A stretch of 64,000 nucleotides of DNA. Source: G963677445 sp963677445 (GTDB lineage Bacteria > Bacteroidota > Ignavibacteria > Ignavibacteriales > Melioribacteraceae). Of the stretch, positions 62,744-64,000 are shown piece by piece. The stretch is from positions 165,138-229,137 of the forward strand of contig CAXXGF010000062.1 of the NCBI GenBank assembly GCA_963677445.2, read 5' to 3'. Each line of letters opens with the position of its first letter. Position 1 is the first letter of the stretch. Below the pieces are notes generated by a model. The model saw nothing but the letters and a program-made list of their open reading frames with translations, ran no database searches and had not been told where the DNA came from. The position numbers and the translations under genes are program-made.

Positions 62744-63712
62744 ATGAAAATAGGGGTTATCGGTACAGGTTCAATGGGTAAAAACCATGTTCGTGTTTTA
62801 AAAAACATTTCAGAAATTTCAGAGATTGCCATTACTGATCTGAACAGAGAAAACCTGGACTCAACAGTAAAACGTTTCGCGGTTAAAGGCGCCTACACCG
62901 ACTATATGGAGATGATTGAGAAGGAAAAGCCTGAAGGGCATTATTATCGCTACCAAGCCTGAAACACATACAGAAATAGCCCTTGATGTTATCGGGACAG
63001 GTCTGCCTCTGCTGATTGAAAAACCTATCGCGCCTACCGTTGAGGAGGGTAGAAAAATAATCGATAAAGCCGCTGAAAAAAATGTTTTCCTGACGATCGG
63101 GCATACCGAAAGATTTAATCCTGTTGTCGCGAAAATAAAATCTTTTATTGATGAAGGTAATTTAAATAATATCTACCTGATAAATACTCACCGTATCGGT
63201 CCCTTCCCAAAACGGCTTCTCGGCAATATGGAGGGTGTGCTGATTGATCTGGCAGTGCATGATCTTGATATACTTAATTATCTCTGCGGTGAAATCATTG
63301 ATCTCAAATCGCAGGTGATTAAAATTAAAAATCAGGAAATTTACGTAAGAACCCTGATGGAAAGTGGTCAACGGTGTTAAAGCTTCCTCTGAATTTTCCT
63401 GGATTGCTCCAAAAAGACTGAGGACAATCGAAATTTACGGTGATTCGGGAATGATTTCGGCAGACTATTATAACCAGGAATTCTGGTTTTATGAAAACAG
63501 CGATTTTGATTATATCACTAACATGACTGATTCTTTCCTTGGAACAGGGTTGATAAATGTTGGCAAAAGTAATCAAATATCCTCTTTTCAAACAGGAGCC
63601 ACTTGAGCTTGAACTCAGGAATTTTATTGGCAGTATCAGCGGAGAAACAGAAATTCTCGTAAAACCTGAAGAAGCCCTGCTGGCGCTTAAATATGCTCTT
63701 CAGATTAGCTGA
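62744..63712 (+). pseudogene. Gfo/Idh/MocA nucleotide-sugar oxidoreductase with three +1 shifts
   Basis: The reading frame carries the family markers GVIGTGSMGKNHVRVLKN, IEKPIAPTVEEG, GHTERFNPVV and DLAVHDLDILNYL, with AAGGAG before the ATG. It is interrupted three times, each by one extra base: at GGG 62936-62938 (restored: PEGIIIATKPETH), at GG 63364-63365 (restored: VNGVKASSEFSW) and at AAAA 63564-63567 (restored: KVIKYPLFKQEPLELELRNF). The corrected protein has 322 aa, normal for WlbA-like enzymes. All three lie in short repeats of one base, so sequencing error is as likely as decay. Confidence 0.8.
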
Positions 63713-63722
63713 GCGGACATGA

Positions 63723-64000
63723 ATGATTAATAATATCCTTTTTATCGGAAGTAAAAAGCTCGGATTAAAAGCGCTGAAAAAAATTAGAGAGCTTGCTCCT
63801 GAAAAAATTCAACATTTTATTACTGTTGACGATTCATCCGACGTCAGGTCCGACCTGGATTCATTCAGTAAATATGCTGACAGAATCTGGTTTGGAAATG
63901 TTTACTCTTAAAAAACCATCCGGCCTGAAAGAAATTGTTGAGAAGATAAAACCTGATCTTTGTGTTGTTGTGGGATGGTACTGGATTCTCCCGGAATCAG
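63723..64000 (+). CDS. Sugar N-formyltransferase-like protein, partial and frameshifted
   Basis: The start NNILFIGSKKLGLKALKKIR leads to a first frame ending at 63911. One extra base at GG 63894-63895 is the likely cause. In the other frame the sequence continues FTLKKPSGLKEIVEKIKPDL then CVVVGWYWILPES, a pattern typical of methionyl-tRNA-formyltransferase-fold sugar formyltransferases. The C-terminal part, including the catalytic HxSxLP region, lies outside the window. It probably formylates the amine made by the aminotransferase. The frameshift may be a sequencing error, like those in the preceding gene. Confidence 0.65.

Noticed and set aside
62744..63712. Programmed frameshifting in the oxidoreductase gene
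   Set aside because: Three separate +1 sites without slippery heptamers or stimulatory structures; error or decay is simpler.
10421..64000. tRNA or rRNA genes in spacers
   Set aside because: No cloverleaf with a TTCGANNC arm or rRNA-like conserved segment was seen in any spacer read on both strands.

Overview
The window is a moderately AT-rich stretch from a Gram-negative bacterium, most likely a member of the FCB superphylum close to Ignavibacteriota, Caldithrix or related candidate lineages. Three things support this. Two secreted proteins end in type IX secretion sorting domains with the NYPNPFNPST start. Lipopolysaccharide-core genes (waaA, a heptosyltransferase) are present. The two clear promoters are ordinary TTGACA-N17-TATTTT/TATTAT boxes rather than Bacteroidales-type ones. 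No rRNA, tRNA, CRISPR array, phage or transposase gene is seen. The left edge cuts a purine nucleoside phosphorylase gene and the right edge cuts a sugar formyltransferase gene.

Layout. 1-7355 (minus) is one long, tightly packed run: floA flotillin, an unknown membrane-anchored protein, a UvrD-type helicase and a GT2 glycosyltransferase, followed by nucleoside salvage (cdd, tdk, nupC, punA). 7610-10420 (plus) is clpC and a pterin carbinolamine dehydratase, closed by a terminator. 11154-16589 holds a small response regulator coupled to a REC-PAS-PAS histidine kinase, an OprP-like porin and a decayed chemoreceptor pseudogene. 16756-18468 is a secreted M6-like metalloprotease. 19274-27819 carries leuS, serS, a heterodimeric ABC exporter and fbp. 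28249-32564 is an overlapping operon of heptosyltransferase, waaA, an M20 amidohydrolase and an Asp/Glu-racemase-family protein.

33745-37427 (minus) is a self-contained membrane-stress operon: a small putative regulator, PspA/IM30, a YqiJ-like OB-fold membrane protein and a YqiK-like flotillin. It has a near-consensus promoter at one end and a strong terminator at the other. 37683-45104 has a frameshifted DUF2459 gene, a HisH-like amidotransferase that has lost its catalytic Cys and His, a secreted GH31 glycosidase and a secreted YCF48/BNR-type repeat protein. 45177-53716 (minus) is an envelope-signalling cluster: response-regulator cyclase, outer-membrane barrel, TonB-dependent receptor, YfiR-like periplasmic protein and a 1286-aa hybrid kinase. 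53933-56706 is an Rrf2 regulator and cydAB. 57113-64000 is a polysaccharide locus: SLBB protein, tyrosine autokinase, acyltransferase, aminotransferase, epimerase, a frameshifted oxidoreductase and a formyltransferase.

The most unusual material lies between genes. A repeat of about 420 bp occurs nearly complete at 18588-19010 and again at 32578-33531, where it is interrupted by a 541-bp insertion. The insertion has 15-bp imperfect terminal inverted repeats and subterminal inverted 19-mers. Exactly at its centre is a REPIN-like array of four small hairpins. The uninterrupted copy gives an empty site, so the insertion looks like a non-autonomous mobile element. A second palindrome family occurs near 19005-19130 and 43280-43450. 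Several +1 errors at short homopolymer runs (DUF2459, chemoreceptor, oxidoreductase, formyltransferase) could be real decay or sequencing error and should be checked against reads.
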